Below, one piece after another: positions 16,481-24,992 of a DNA stretch of 64,000 nucleotides. The notes below the pieces were generated by a model. It was not told where the DNA came from and did no database searches. It saw only the letters and a list, made by a program, of their open reading frames with translations. The translations under genes and the position numbers were made by a program. The DNA is from an uncultured Lachnospiraceae bacterium (GTDB lineage Bacteria > Bacillota > Clostridia > Lachnospirales > Lachnospiraceae): NCBI GenBank assembly GCA_910579505.1, contig CAJTTZ010000001.1, positions 496,001-560,000 on the forward strand. Direction: 5' to 3'. Numbering within the stretch: the stretch's first letter is position 1; every line of letters starts with the position of its first letter.

Positions 16481-19156
16481 CTACAGGCATCTTATCATTT
16501 TCGGAAACGGACAGCCCATATTGTGGTCAATCTCCAGGACATAAGCCGGCCGGTCTGCAATCCTGCCGTCCCCGTCCTCATAAATATAATAGTATTCCAG
16601 CCATCCGTGGGTAATGTAGCCGCTCTCAAAAATTACCCGCCCATGCGCATCATAATAACTGTCCAGCCCCTGCAATGTGGTTCCAAACGCCTGATGGGTG
16701 TGATAGTAGTGCCGGTAATACAGCGAGCCGTCCTCCCGGTAGACAAATTCGATCCGCAGGATATCCTGCATCATATCCTCAGCGGACCATCCCTCTACCC
16801 TGCCTCTTGACACAAACCAATCCGGTTTTCCGAAAGCATTGTATGCCACGCTTTCCTCATAATCCTTAATACGCTCCTGTTCCTTCCCTGTGGTTCCATA
16901 CACCGACTGAAAGGCAAAAGGATCCATTCCGTTCCATTTTATCTCCGGGATGGAACGCAGGGTGAAACCGTTTATTTCCACCACTTTTTCCAGATCGCTG
17001 TTCGTCCTGTTCGTATAGACGAAACCGCACACCTGCTCCCTGTCCTCGTCCATGTATAATTCCAGTCCCAGACTGCCGTTCTGGTCGAAATACTGGTACA
17101 TGGGCTCACTGTCCCTAAACCCGAACTCTGCAAGAAGCGCCTCCCTGCTCTCGTATTCTTCCGTATGCCACGAATTGTACGCGACATCCCTCATGTCCTC
17201 ATAATTGCCGATTTCCACAATCTCCTTCTCTTCCCGTAGCTTCGGCCCTTCCCCGACCCATACATGGACCGTTTCCTCCTCACTGTAGTCGAATAATAAC
17301 GGTCGCTGATCCCACAAAAGCGCGTCAAAATATCTTTCGTTGACGGGATTTCCGTCTTCATCCAGCCGCGCTTTCCCCTCAAAGAGATAGCGTTTCTCGA
17401 TTTCATCCCAGATCGAAAGTCTGGCCGTGTCTTTATGGAGTATATAGGTTCTCGCTTTCTCTGTCCTGTTCCTGTGCTCATTTAAAAGATACAATTCTTT
17501 TTTACAGACCTCTTCGTCTTCCGTCGCCGTAAGCATGGCACAGCCACGGCACTCCTCATATCTCGGTATGCCGATGGGTGTCGCGGAAAAACGGCCGTCC
17601 TTCCAAGTGAACAAAAGCCCCGTATCGCTGCCTTCAGAAAACAGCTCAAGGTCATACCAGGAAGCGTACGCCAGCCCGTCAAAGGAAAACGTGACAGGCT
17701 CCGTCAGCTTCCCGCAGAAGATCTGCTGCAACATCTTTCCGTCCCCGTCATAATAGAGCAGTTCATAGGAATTTTGCCCGTCTTCTGGAGCCGCCAATAC
17801 CAGCCTGTGCTCCTTCTCCTCCCCGTAAAAAGGAAAATCAATGGGAATTTCCCGTCTTCTTTTTGTTCCCTCCGCTTTTCTGTCCCCGAATATCTCCTCA
17901 AATGTTTTCGCTGGGACCGCACGTTCCACTGCCTCCAGAAAAGGGCCTGTCACTTCCCGGTACTGCTTCTTGTCCACCTGGACCATGCCCAGCTCATCAT
18001 ACAGGTCAACCCAATAGGCGGTATCCCACCAGACATCCTCATCTTCCTTATGGGGCTTGTAATCCGCGTCCTCCATAAAGCAGGCAGCCCATTGATCCTG
18101 CCCATCCGCATCCACGGCATGATATCTCCAGATCTTCTGATTGGCAAGCATACCATTTTCGTAGTACAACTGCCCCGGACCAAGCAGATGAAAATAGGGC
18201 ACCCTCTCATAGCCGAAAAAGTGCGCCACCACGTCTTCGTCCGGCAGATATTTCAGGATATGCAGACCGTCACCGACAATATCCATAACCAGCTCCGGCA
18301 GACCATCCCCGTCAAAATCCATATAATAAAACTTCGCGTTCTCTATCAGGTTATTCAGAAATGTTTTGTCCTCCATCTCCACATCCCCCTGATAGGCAAA
18401 GAACTCTTTCAGATAAACGTCTCCCTCTTTTGCCGTCCTGACTCTCTGCCCGCCGCAGAGCGCCCGATAATAAGCATCCCTGTAAGCACGGTCCGCCGCG
18501 GCATCGCATTTTTCGGTATCAACAGCATACGTTTTCGCTGTAAAATCAAGCTGCGTACACCTTTCGCATACTGCCTCCGCCGGATCCTGCAATAATTCCG
18601 GCAACGTACAGGTCCGTGTACTGCCGTCCGCGTATTTGATGGAAAGCCCGTTCTTTTTCCATGCAATCTTTATATAGGGCGCATCGCTTTTAAAGAACAG
18701 GCGCTTCACAATTCTGGTTTCCTCATCCAGAACCCAGAGATGCCCCTCATAGCCCACGGTTTTCTCTTGATCCTCACTGTCATATAGTGTGTTCTGGGCA
18801 TAATACAGAGTATACGCCCTGTCCGGGTTTTGTGCATGAATGACTTTTTCCCAGACAAACCGATCCAAATAAAATTGGTAAAATATATCGTCATTACCGC
18901 CAAAAGCCGCATATTTGTCAAAATAATAGGGAAACTGCGCCGTATCATACGCGCAGTCCATCAACACCCGTTCCTTGCCGCCACAGGAACCCACAATACG
19001 CACCGACACCCCGTTTTCTGTCTTCGTTTTATGGAGCGTTTTGGTTTCCTCCTGCCTTTCTGCCGCATATGCCGTTTCCGCCAGTATCACTAACGCCGCT
19101 ATGCAAATGGCCGCACACAGACATCTTGAAAGAAAAGTTTCTTTACAAATTCCCAC
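16481..19156 (-). CDS. Large secreted protein of unknown function with a DxDGDG calcium-loop-like motif
   Basis: An 891-residue protein that I do not recognise. An N-terminal signal peptide ends around ILAETAYA-AE. A motif FYYMDFDGDGLPELVMD near residue 280 resembles the calcium-binding loops of FG-GAP/VCBS or EF-hand-like surface proteins. The rest is rich in aromatic and acidic residues and has no clear repeat or catalytic motif. GTG 19156 with GAGGGG nine bases upstream gives a well-formed signal peptide; an ATG seven codons earlier lacks a ribosome binding site. The lipoprotein at 44378-45637 has a related DIDGDGVEEL motif. It is probably exported or wall-associated. Confidence 0.6.
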   Translation of the reverse strand: MGICKETFLSRCLCAAICIAALVILAETAYAAERQEETKTLHKTKTENGVSVRIVGSCGGKERVLMDCAYDTAQFPYYFDKYAAFGGNDDIFYQFYLDRFVWEKVIHAQNPDRAYTLYYAQNTLYDSEDQEKTVGYEGHLWVLDEETRIVKRLFFKSDAPYIKIAWKKNGLSIKYADGSTRTCTLPELLQDPAEAVCERCTQLDFTAKTYAVDTEKCDAAADRAYRDAYYRALCGGQRVRTAKEGDVYLKEFFAYQGDVEMEDKTFLNNLIENAKFYYMDFDGDGLPELVMDIVGDGLHILKYLPDEDVVAHFFGYERVPYFHLLGPGQLYYENGMLANQKIWRYHAVDADGQDQWAACFMEDADYKPHKEDEDVWWDTAYWVDLYDELGMVQVDKKQYREVTGPFLEAVERAVPAKTFEEIFGDRKAEGTKRRREIPIDFPFYGEEKEHRLVLAAPEDGQNSYELLYYDGDGKMLQQIFCGKLTEPVTFSFDGLAYASWYDLELFSEGSDTGLLFTWKDGRFSATPIGIPRYEECRGCAMLTATEDEEVCKKELYLLNEHRNRTEKARTYILHKDTARLSIWDEIEKRYLFEGKARLDEDGNPVNERYFDALLWDQRPLLFDYSEEETVHVWVGEGPKLREEKEIVEIGNYEDMRDVAYNSWHTEEYESREALLAEFGFRDSEPMYQYFDQNGSLGLELYMDEDREQVCGFVYTNRTNSDLEKVVEINGFTLRSIPEIKWNGMDPFAFQSVYGTTGKEQERIKDYEESVAYNAFGKPDWFVSRGRVEGWSAEDMMQDILRIEFVYREDGSLYYRHYYHTHQAFGTTLQGLDSYYDAHGRVIFESGYITHGWLEYYYIYEDGDGRIADRPAYVLEIDHNMGCPFPKMIRCL

Positions 19157-19182
19157 TGTTTCAATCCCCTCACACACATAAC

Positions 19183-19228
19183 AAAAAGGGAGCTTTTCAA
19201 GTCATCAAACTGTCTGAGAAGCTCCCTC
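19183..19228 (-). terminator. Intrinsic terminator after the NYN gene
   Basis: On the minus strand AGGGAGCTTCTC and GAAAAGCTCCCT pair around a loop of about 18 bases, and are followed by TTTTTG. It separates the NYN gene from the large secreted protein gene. Confidence 0.75.
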
Positions 19229-19253
19229 TTAACACTATTTATACTCCCTGGCT

Positions 19254-19856
19254 CTAATGTCTGACCACCGTATCTCTCTTACATTTATCAAAAAAATTTT
19301 CATCCAAAATCAGCACATTATCTACTATAGGTCTTATATTATTGAGGTTCTGCCCTTTTACCCCGACCACAACCGTAATTTTACCTATGCTTTTTAGTAC
19401 TTCATATACTTTAATATAGTCTGTATCCGCACTCAAAAAGAACGCTATATCATATGAATTATAAAACGCTTTACTTATCGCATGTACAGACAAATTTATA
19501 TCCGTTCCTTTCTCCACTTTGTAATATGTACCCTTATTATCAATCTCCATCGGTATGTTCTCGTCCAACGGCCTTGCTACATATCTTCCTTCAATCACAT
19601 CTGTATATGGAGCATTTTTCATTCCTGTAACCCAGTTATAATAGTTTTCAAGATTTTTATTTTTCATTAAAAAATCATCTGGTTTAGGAACAAATATAAA
19701 TCCTTTCAAAAAGTCTACGTTTGATATCTGAGTACAAACATTCCTAAACAATTTATTATAATCTAATTTTATCGTTGGCTTATTAAGGCTTTTATAATAT
19801 TTCTGCAAAGCTATATCAAAATTCATATGATCAATAAAAACCATTCCTCTAAGCAT
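19254..19856 (-). CDS. NYN domain protein, putative ribonuclease, AT-rich
   Basis: A 200-residue protein. MVFIDHMNFDIAL at the N-terminus and FFLSADTDYIKVYEVLKSIG near the C-terminus are the two signature segments of NYN (PIN-like) RNases, including the metal-binding aspartates. The start is ATG 19856, with GGAGG six bases upstream; the open frame continues to 20000 but without a ribosome binding site. The gene and its upstream spacer are visibly richer in A and T than all neighbours, which suggests acquisition by transfer. It is flanked by terminators on both sides, so it is a single-gene unit. Confidence 0.75.
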   Translation of the reverse strand: MLRGMVFIDHMNFDIALQKYYKSLNKPTIKLDYNKLFRNVCTQISNVDFLKGFIFVPKPDDFLMKNKNLENYYNWVTGMKNAPYTDVIEGRYVARPLDENIPMEIDNKGTYYKVEKGTDINLSVHAISKAFYNSYDIAFFLSADTDYIKVYEVLKSIGKITVVVGVKGQNLNNIRPIVDNVLILDENFFDKCKRDTVVRH

Positions 19857-20023
19857 ATGCATCCTCCATAAATCTAAAGGCTTGCATGTATAAAACACAC
19901 AAGCCCGTTCGCTATCTACAAGAAACCAGTTTCGAAAAACCGATTTCTTGATGTTATTATATGCATATACAGACAAAAAGTCAACATTTTTTTGTTCCAA
20001 AAATGCCCAAATATATATGCATC

Positions 20024-20059
20024 AAAAAATGCCGCAATCCCTTGAGATTACGGCATTTT
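20024..20059 (-). terminator. Intrinsic terminator after the GGGtGRT gene
   Basis: On the minus strand AAATGCCG-T-AATC and GATT-G-CGGCATTT pair around a short loop, followed by TTTG. It ends the NifU-like/GGGtGRT operon. Confidence 0.8.
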
Positions 20060-20082
20060 CGATGTTTCTCATGTTTTGTGTT

Positions 20083-21093
20083 TTAGAATTTTCCTGCCTT
20101 AGCAGCTTCCTCGATACTAACCGCAACAGCCACGGTAGCGCCTACCATCGGGTTGTTGCCCATACCGATCAGACCCATCATCTCCACGTGAGCCGGAACG
20201 GAAGAGGAACCCGCAAACTGTGCATCGGAGTGCATACGGCCAAGCGTATCCGTAAAGCCATAAGATGCAGGGCCTGCAGCCATGTTATCGGGGTGCAGGG
20301 TACGGCCCGTGCCGCCGCCGGACGCTACGGAGAAATACTTCTTGCCGGCTTCTGTTCTCTCCTTCTTGTATGTACCTGCTACCGGATGCTGGAATCTGGT
20401 CGGGTTGGTGGAGTTACCGGTGATGGACACATCCACGTTCTCTTTCCACATGATCGCCACACCCTCGGGCACGGAGTTTGCGCCGTAGCAGTTAACCTTG
20501 GAGCGGAGACCCTCGGAATAAGGGGTTCTGCTCACTTCCTTCACCTCGTTGGTGTAAGGATCATACTCAGTCTCCACAAAGGTGAAGCCGTTGATTCTGG
20601 AAATAATCTTCGCCGCATCTTTTCCGAGACCGTTCAGAATGACACGAAGGGGTTTCTGGCGAACCTTGTTTGCCTTCTCAGCGATACCGATTGCACCCTC
20701 TGCAGCCGCGAAAGACTCGTGGCCTGCCAGAAATGCGAAGCAGTCAGTCTCCTCCTCAAGGAGCATCTTGCCAAGATTACCATGGCCAAGTCCTACCTTA
20801 CGGGTATCAGCCACGGAACCGGGAATACAGAACGCCTGCAGTCCCTCGCCGATTGCAGCCGCAGCGTCAGCTGCCTTCTTGCAGTCTTTCTTAATCGCGA
20901 TTGCCGCGCCTACCGTGTATGCCCAGCACGCATTCTCAAAACAGATGGGCTGGATCTTCTTCACCTGCTCATATACATCCAAGCCGGCGTCTTTTGTGAT
21001 TTTTTCAGCTTCTTCGATGGAAGAAATGCCATAGCTGTTCAATACGGAATTGATTTTATCAATTCTTCTTTCATATGATTCAAATAAAGCCAT
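20083..21093 (-). CDS. GGGtGRT protein (conserved, function unknown)
   Basis: A 336-residue protein named after its motif SGGGTGRT, found here in YFSVASGGGTGRTLHPDN around residue 270. The N-terminal half has a CFENACWAY segment and an alanine-rich helix. The middle has a Rossmann-like stretch LRVILNGLGKDAAKIISRI, and GLIGMGNNPMVGATVAVAVS lies near the C-terminus. It occurs next to a NifU-like scaffold protein in many Clostridia, as here (21 bp apart, same strand). The pairing suggests a role in making or using an iron-sulfur cluster, but no reaction is established. GGAGGAGAAG precedes the start. Confidence 0.85.
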   Translation of the reverse strand: MALFESYERRIDKINSVLNSYGISSIEEAEKITKDAGLDVYEQVKKIQPICFENACWAYTVGAAIAIKKDCKKAADAAAAIGEGLQAFCIPGSVADTRKVGLGHGNLGKMLLEEETDCFAFLAGHESFAAAEGAIGIAEKANKVRQKPLRVILNGLGKDAAKIISRINGFTFVETEYDPYTNEVKEVSRTPYSEGLRSKVNCYGANSVPEGVAIMWKENVDVSITGNSTNPTRFQHPVAGTYKKERTEAGKKYFSVASGGGTGRTLHPDNMAAGPASYGFTDTLGRMHSDAQFAGSSSVPAHVEMMGLIGMGNNPMVGATVAVAVSIEEAAKAGKF

Positions 21094-21114
21094 CTTATCT
21101 TCTCCTCCTGTTTG

Positions 21115-21807
21115 TTATTCTACTCTGGGATCAATGATCTTCACAGCGTCATCCACACGGCCGTACTGACCGCAAGCCTTCTCATACGCTGTGTTCGGGT
21201 CGTCGCCCTTCTTGATGAAGTCTGTCATCTTGCCAAGGCTCACGAACTTATAACCGATAATCTCGTCGTTCGCATCCAGAGCGATCCCTGTCACATAACC
21301 CTCTGCCATCTCAAGGTAGCGGGGACCTTTCTTGAGCGTGCCGTACATGGTACCTACCTGGCTTCTTAAGCCCTTACCAAGATCCTCAAGACCTGCGCCT
21401 ACCGGAAGACCGTCCTCGGAGAATGCAGACTGTGTACGGCCGTACACGATCTGTAAGAACAGCTCTCTCATAGCCGTGTTGATAGCGTCACACACAAGGT
21501 CCGTGTTGAGCGCTTCCATAACCGTAAGACCCGGTAAAATCTCGGAAGCCATCGCTGCGGAGTGCGTCATGCCGGAACATCCGATTGTCTCCACAAGCGC
21601 CTCCTGGATAATACCCTCTTTTACGTTCAGGGTCAGCTTACAAGCGCCCTGCTGGGGAGCACACCAGCCTACGCCGTGTGTCAGGCCGGAAATATCTTTC
21701 ACTTCCTTCGCCTGCACCCACTTTGCTTCCTCGGGGATAGGAGCACAGCCATGATGAACGCCCTGTGCCACTGTACACATTTCTTCCACTTCTTTTGAAT
21801 AGATCAT
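21115..21807 (-). CDS. NifU-like iron-sulfur cluster assembly scaffold protein
   Basis: A 230-residue protein related to the N-terminal scaffold domain of NifU/IscU. The segments GVGWCAPQQGACKLTL and ETIGCSGMTHSAAMASEIL carry the cysteines that would hold a transient cluster. Additional cysteines occur near both ends (MCTVAQGVHHGC, ACGQYG). It is longer than IscU (about 130 residues). It is the first gene of a two-gene operon with GGGtGRT, not with a cysteine desulfurase, so it is probably dedicated to its partner rather than to general cluster assembly. AAAGGAG lies eight bases before the ATG. Confidence 0.85.
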   Translation of the reverse strand: MIYSKEVEEMCTVAQGVHHGCAPIPEEAKWVQAKEVKDISGLTHGVGWCAPQQGACKLTLNVKEGIIQEALVETIGCSGMTHSAAMASEILPGLTVMEALNTDLVCDAINTAMRELFLQIVYGRTQSAFSEDGLPVGAGLEDLGKGLRSQVGTMYGTLKKGPRYLEMAEGYVTGIALDANDEIIGYKFVSLGKMTDFIKKGDDPNTAYEKACGQYGRVDDAVKIIDPRVE

Positions 21808-21849
21808 GTGATAACTCCTTTCGATTATGTATTAATTATTTGATAACAG

Positions 21850-21869
21850 GTCATAACGCCTGTCATAAC
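21850..21869 (-). promoter_or_regulatory. Direct repeat upstream of the NifU-like/GGGtGRT operon
   Basis: Two exact copies of GTTATGAC (minus strand) are spaced 12 bp start to start, and a partial CTGTTAT follows. They lie 45-60 bp before the first start codon, in the promoter region. This may be an activator or repressor site; no regulator is adjacent. Confidence 0.35.
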
Positions 21870-21926
21870 CGCCATTCCCATTGTCTCATATCGGAGGGAA
21901 AAAATCCAGATGTTTGTAAATTTTTT

Positions 21927-24125
21927 CTACCCCATAAAATATTCTGAAATATCAAAGCTGTTTATGAGGGCAAGGCCGTTCTCCTCCCTGCACTCCAGCC
22001 AGCTTGCGCTGCTTCTCGTCCAGCTTCTTAAAGAGTAGTTAAACATTTCTTCCGTGCAGCGGCAGTGCGGATCGTTCTTGTCCAGATTTCGCAGGATACA
22101 GTTCTCACATGGCGTATCCCTGTTCTGCAGCGCCTTGTAACAGATATCTCCGATCTTCACATCCGGCGAATCCGCCAGCACCTTTTTGTTGATAAAACTG
22201 ATCTCATGGTTATCCGGATTGACCACATAGACGAAGCTGTCCAGATTGTCAAAGACAGCGACCTGCGCCACAAAATTCTGCAGTCTGTCCATCAGGCCGA
22301 TCTGGAGAATGTGAGCCTCCATCAGGCGGAACAGGGAGCGAACCTCTTCCATCTCGCTCTTGGACAGTTCCATCTGCACATCCTCGTGGTTTTCAAAGAC
22401 GATGGCCCCCTGAAACTCTCCCTGCGAGGTCAGCGGATAATAGAGCATACTCTTAATACCCTCCGCCCGGAAATACTCGCGCATCTCCTCCGCAGTCAGG
22501 TCATAGTCATGAATCATTGCCACACTTGGGAAAAAGGAGTAGAGGATCTCGTTCACCATCCGCTTCAGGTCAAAGTGCTCCTCCGCCTCTTTGCCCGTGG
22601 CATACTTCTTTACTGTAAACTGGATCGTACGGGAAATAGGCAGCGAATCGTTTCCGCAGATATAACCTCTGTGGAACTGGTATTTCGCCGTCATCAACTC
22701 TATGGAGGACCGCAGCGCGGATTCCAGAACCTTATCCTCGAACAGGATCTGCATGACCTGATCCTCGATGTGTCTGTCAAAATCTATCGTCTTCGTCATA
22801 TCATAGCCGACTTTTCTGTTGGCATGGTAGACCGTCGTACTCGCGGCATGATAGACGCGGTAGCCGTCTTTACCGTTCGCCTTAACCGTGTACACAGCCC
22901 TGTCGGCCTTCTCAAAAAGTTCCTCGTAATTCTTGCCGTGATAAGGATATATGGCCACACCCACACTACAGGTCACACGAATCGGCTGTCCCTCAAAGTC
23001 AAGGTCATACCTTACCGATTTCACAATATTTCCCGCCATTTCATCCGCATCGGAAATAGAGGCCATGTTTCTCATATAAACAAGGAACTCATCGCCGCCG
23101 ATTCGGCCGATCACGTCGCCGCCCTTGAACATTTCCTTTAAAATCTCAGCTGTCTTTTCAAGAAGCTGGTCGCCGTTGGCATGGCCGAGAAGATCGTTAG
23201 CCTCCTTGAAATTATCCAGGTCAATGATCATCAGCGCACTCAGCGCATTCTCTTTTCCGTCCTCAATGGCATTATGGATCAGCTGCTCGGTCGCGCCCTG
23301 ATTGTAGATACCAGTCAGCGCATCCTTCTCGGCGCGCAGAAGAAGCTCCATCTCCTTGAGCTTTTTGTCATGGATATTAATCATGCGCCCCACGATACGG
23401 GTCACATACCCTTCCGCGCCCAGAAGGGAAGTCAGGTTCGCCTGATACCATGTATAATCGTCATCAAAACGCTTTATGCGAAATTCAATGGTGTCATGCT
23501 TCGGAGATTTAAGCAGGCTCTCCAGAACCGCCTTGTAGTAGGCGACATCCTCCTTATAAATCATCGCGGCGTTGAATCTCTGCATATATCTGCTGTGAAT
23601 CTCATCCTGCGCCATGCCGTACTCATCGTTCGTCCTGATAATCATTACGTCCGTCTTGGCATTATAATCAATGATCTTCTCTCCCTCAGCTTCCGACAGA
23701 ATGTGCAGCCGCTCCGCCTGTCTTTGCAGCTCTTCCTCCACATTCTTTCTCTCAGTCACATCCTCGATCACAGATACAATCGTATATTTTCTTCCCTCCC
23801 TGGCATAAAGATTTCCCCGGACATGGAGCCAGCGCAGATTACCGCTTCCTGTGACAGTACGGAACTCCGTATCCACCACACCGTCATCCTTCAGCACATC
23901 CCTGATGGCCTGTCTGTAAGTCGGCAGGTCATCAGGAATAATACTCAGTTCCACCTTATCCAGAAACTTCATACCCTGTACCCGGGAATAACCAAGCATT
24001 CGAAAGAAACCTTCGTTGATATAAATAGGCCGCATGTCCCCATCCTCATACTCGAAGAAGCAGATTCCCGCTATGATATTGTCAATCATAGAGCCAAAGT
24101 TTTCAATACTTAAATCAATCGCCAT
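21927..24125 (-). CDS. PAS-containing diguanylate cyclase
   Basis: A 732-residue protein. An N-terminal PAS domain (NIIAGICFFEYEDGDM and later) is followed by a second PAS region to about residue 250. The GGDEF domain has an intact active-site motif RIGGDEFLVY near residue 342, so c-di-GMP synthesis is expected. About 300 further residues form GAF/PAS-like folds, ending in a cysteine cluster (CYKALQNRDTPCENC then CRC). No membrane helix is evident, so it senses cytosolic signals. The start is ATG 24125; the upstream GTG is inside a poorer context. It forms a functional pair with the phosphodiesterase at 28500-30248. Confidence 0.87.
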   Translation of the reverse strand: MAIDLSIENFGSMIDNIIAGICFFEYEDGDMRPIYINEGFFRMLGYSRVQGMKFLDKVELSIIPDDLPTYRQAIRDVLKDDGVVDTEFRTVTGSGNLRWLHVRGNLYAREGRKYTIVSVIEDVTERKNVEEELQRQAERLHILSEAEGEKIIDYNAKTDVMIIRTNDEYGMAQDEIHSRYMQRFNAAMIYKEDVAYYKAVLESLLKSPKHDTIEFRIKRFDDDYTWYQANLTSLLGAEGYVTRIVGRMINIHDKKLKEMELLLRAEKDALTGIYNQGATEQLIHNAIEDGKENALSALMIIDLDNFKEANDLLGHANGDQLLEKTAEILKEMFKGGDVIGRIGGDEFLVYMRNMASISDADEMAGNIVKSVRYDLDFEGQPIRVTCSVGVAIYPYHGKNYEELFEKADRAVYTVKANGKDGYRVYHAASTTVYHANRKVGYDMTKTIDFDRHIEDQVMQILFEDKVLESALRSSIELMTAKYQFHRGYICGNDSLPISRTIQFTVKKYATGKEAEEHFDLKRMVNEILYSFFPSVAMIHDYDLTAEEMREYFRAEGIKSMLYYPLTSQGEFQGAIVFENHEDVQMELSKSEMEEVRSLFRLMEAHILQIGLMDRLQNFVAQVAVFDNLDSFVYVVNPDNHEISFINKKVLADSPDVKIGDICYKALQNRDTPCENCILRNLDKNDPHCRCTEEMFNYSLRSWTRSSASWLECREENGLALINSFDISEYFMG

Positions 24126-24181
24126 ACGCTCATCCCCAACACACACTTTCTCTGACTGTTTTGCCGCTTTTCCGGCTCTGC

Positions 24182-24859
24182 TTAGTATTGTTTCAACGCT
24201 ACCTCACCCTGCCGCTTATAGATGCTGTCCGCAGGAATCAGTCCCCTCACCATGGAGGTCGGATAAATATTGGTATTTTTGCCGATCACTGTGCCTGGAT
24301 TCAACACGGAATTGCACCCCACTTCCACATTGTCGCCAAGCATGGCGCCAAACTTTTTAAGCCCCGTCTCAAAAGTTTCCTCACCCGCTTTTACCACCAC
24401 CAGCGTCTTGTCACTCTTGACGTTGGAGGTGATGGAGCCGGCTCCCATATGTGCCTTAAACCCGAGAATACTGTCTCCCACATAGTTGTAGTGGGGCACC
24501 TGTACTTTATTAAAGAGGACCACATTCTTAAGCTCTGTGGAATTGCCGACAACCGCGCCTTTTCCCACTATCGCGCTGCCCCTGATAAAAGCGCAGTGGC
24601 GGATCTCGGCCTCCTCGTCAATAATTGCCGGACCGCCGATGTAGGCGCTCGGAAACACCGTTGCATTCCTTGCGATCCAGATATTGCCCTCTCTTCTCTC
24701 ATACTTTTCCTCCGGGAGCGTCTCTCCCAGGGCGATAATAAAGTCCTTAATCTTTGGCAGCGCCTCCCATGGATAAGTAAGCCCTGCAAACAACTCCTTT
24801 GCGATCGTCTCCTCCAATGTGTAGAGGGCGGCAATCGTAGTATCCTGCAATCCGATCAT
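24182..24859 (-). CDS. Left-handed beta-helix (hexapeptide repeat) transferase, GlmU-C-like
   Basis: A 225-residue protein. After an N-terminal helical part, hexapeptide repeats run from NIWIARNATVFPSAYIGG to IGKNTNIYPTSMVRG, the fold of GlmU-type acyl- or acetyltransferases. It lacks the nucleotidyltransferase domain (no GXGTRM motif), although such proteins are often named UDP-GlcNAc pyrophosphorylase. GNSTELKNVVLFNKVQVPHY is close to the GlmU acetyltransferase region. The substrate may be a sugar nucleotide; this is not resolved. ATG 24859 has AAGGGG upstream. Copy B of the structured repeat lies between it and topB. Confidence 0.7.
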   Translation of the reverse strand: MIGLQDTTIAALYTLEETIAKELFAGLTYPWEALPKIKDFIIALGETLPEEKYERREGNIWIARNATVFPSAYIGGPAIIDEEAEIRHCAFIRGSAIVGKGAVVGNSTELKNVVLFNKVQVPHYNYVGDSILGFKAHMGAGSITSNVKSDKTLVVVKAGEETFETGLKKFGAMLGDNVEVGCNSVLNPGTVIGKNTNIYPTSMVRGLIPADSIYKRQGEVALKQY

Positions 24860-24909
24860 TTTGTTTACCCCTTTTCCATATGATATCTTTGATACAAACA
24901 ACCCATGCA

Positions 24910-24992
24910 GAGAATGCCGTTCTTTGGCATTCTCTTACGTGAAGTCTGAAAACACTTAGCGAGGTTCTTTCGAGCTTAGTGCTTTCCTTCAC
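24910..24992 (-). repeat. Interspersed structured repeat, copy B, overlapping the topB stop
   Basis: On the minus strand an outer stem GTGAAG/CTTCAC encloses GAAAGCACTAAGC pairing with GCTAAGTGTTTTC. A second hairpin GAGAATGCC/GGCATTCTC follows. The topB stop codon (24976-24978) and the codons for its last residues EGKH lie inside. About 71 of 82 aligned bases are identical to copy D by eye. Confidence 0.8.

Noticed and set aside
19948..21078. Plus-strand frame of 376 codons opposite GGGtGRT
   Set aside because: It spans a terminator and a recognisable conserved gene.
22065..24113. Long plus-strand frames opposite the diguanylate cyclase
   Set aside because: Composition of translated antisense; the minus strand has clear PAS and GGDEF domains.
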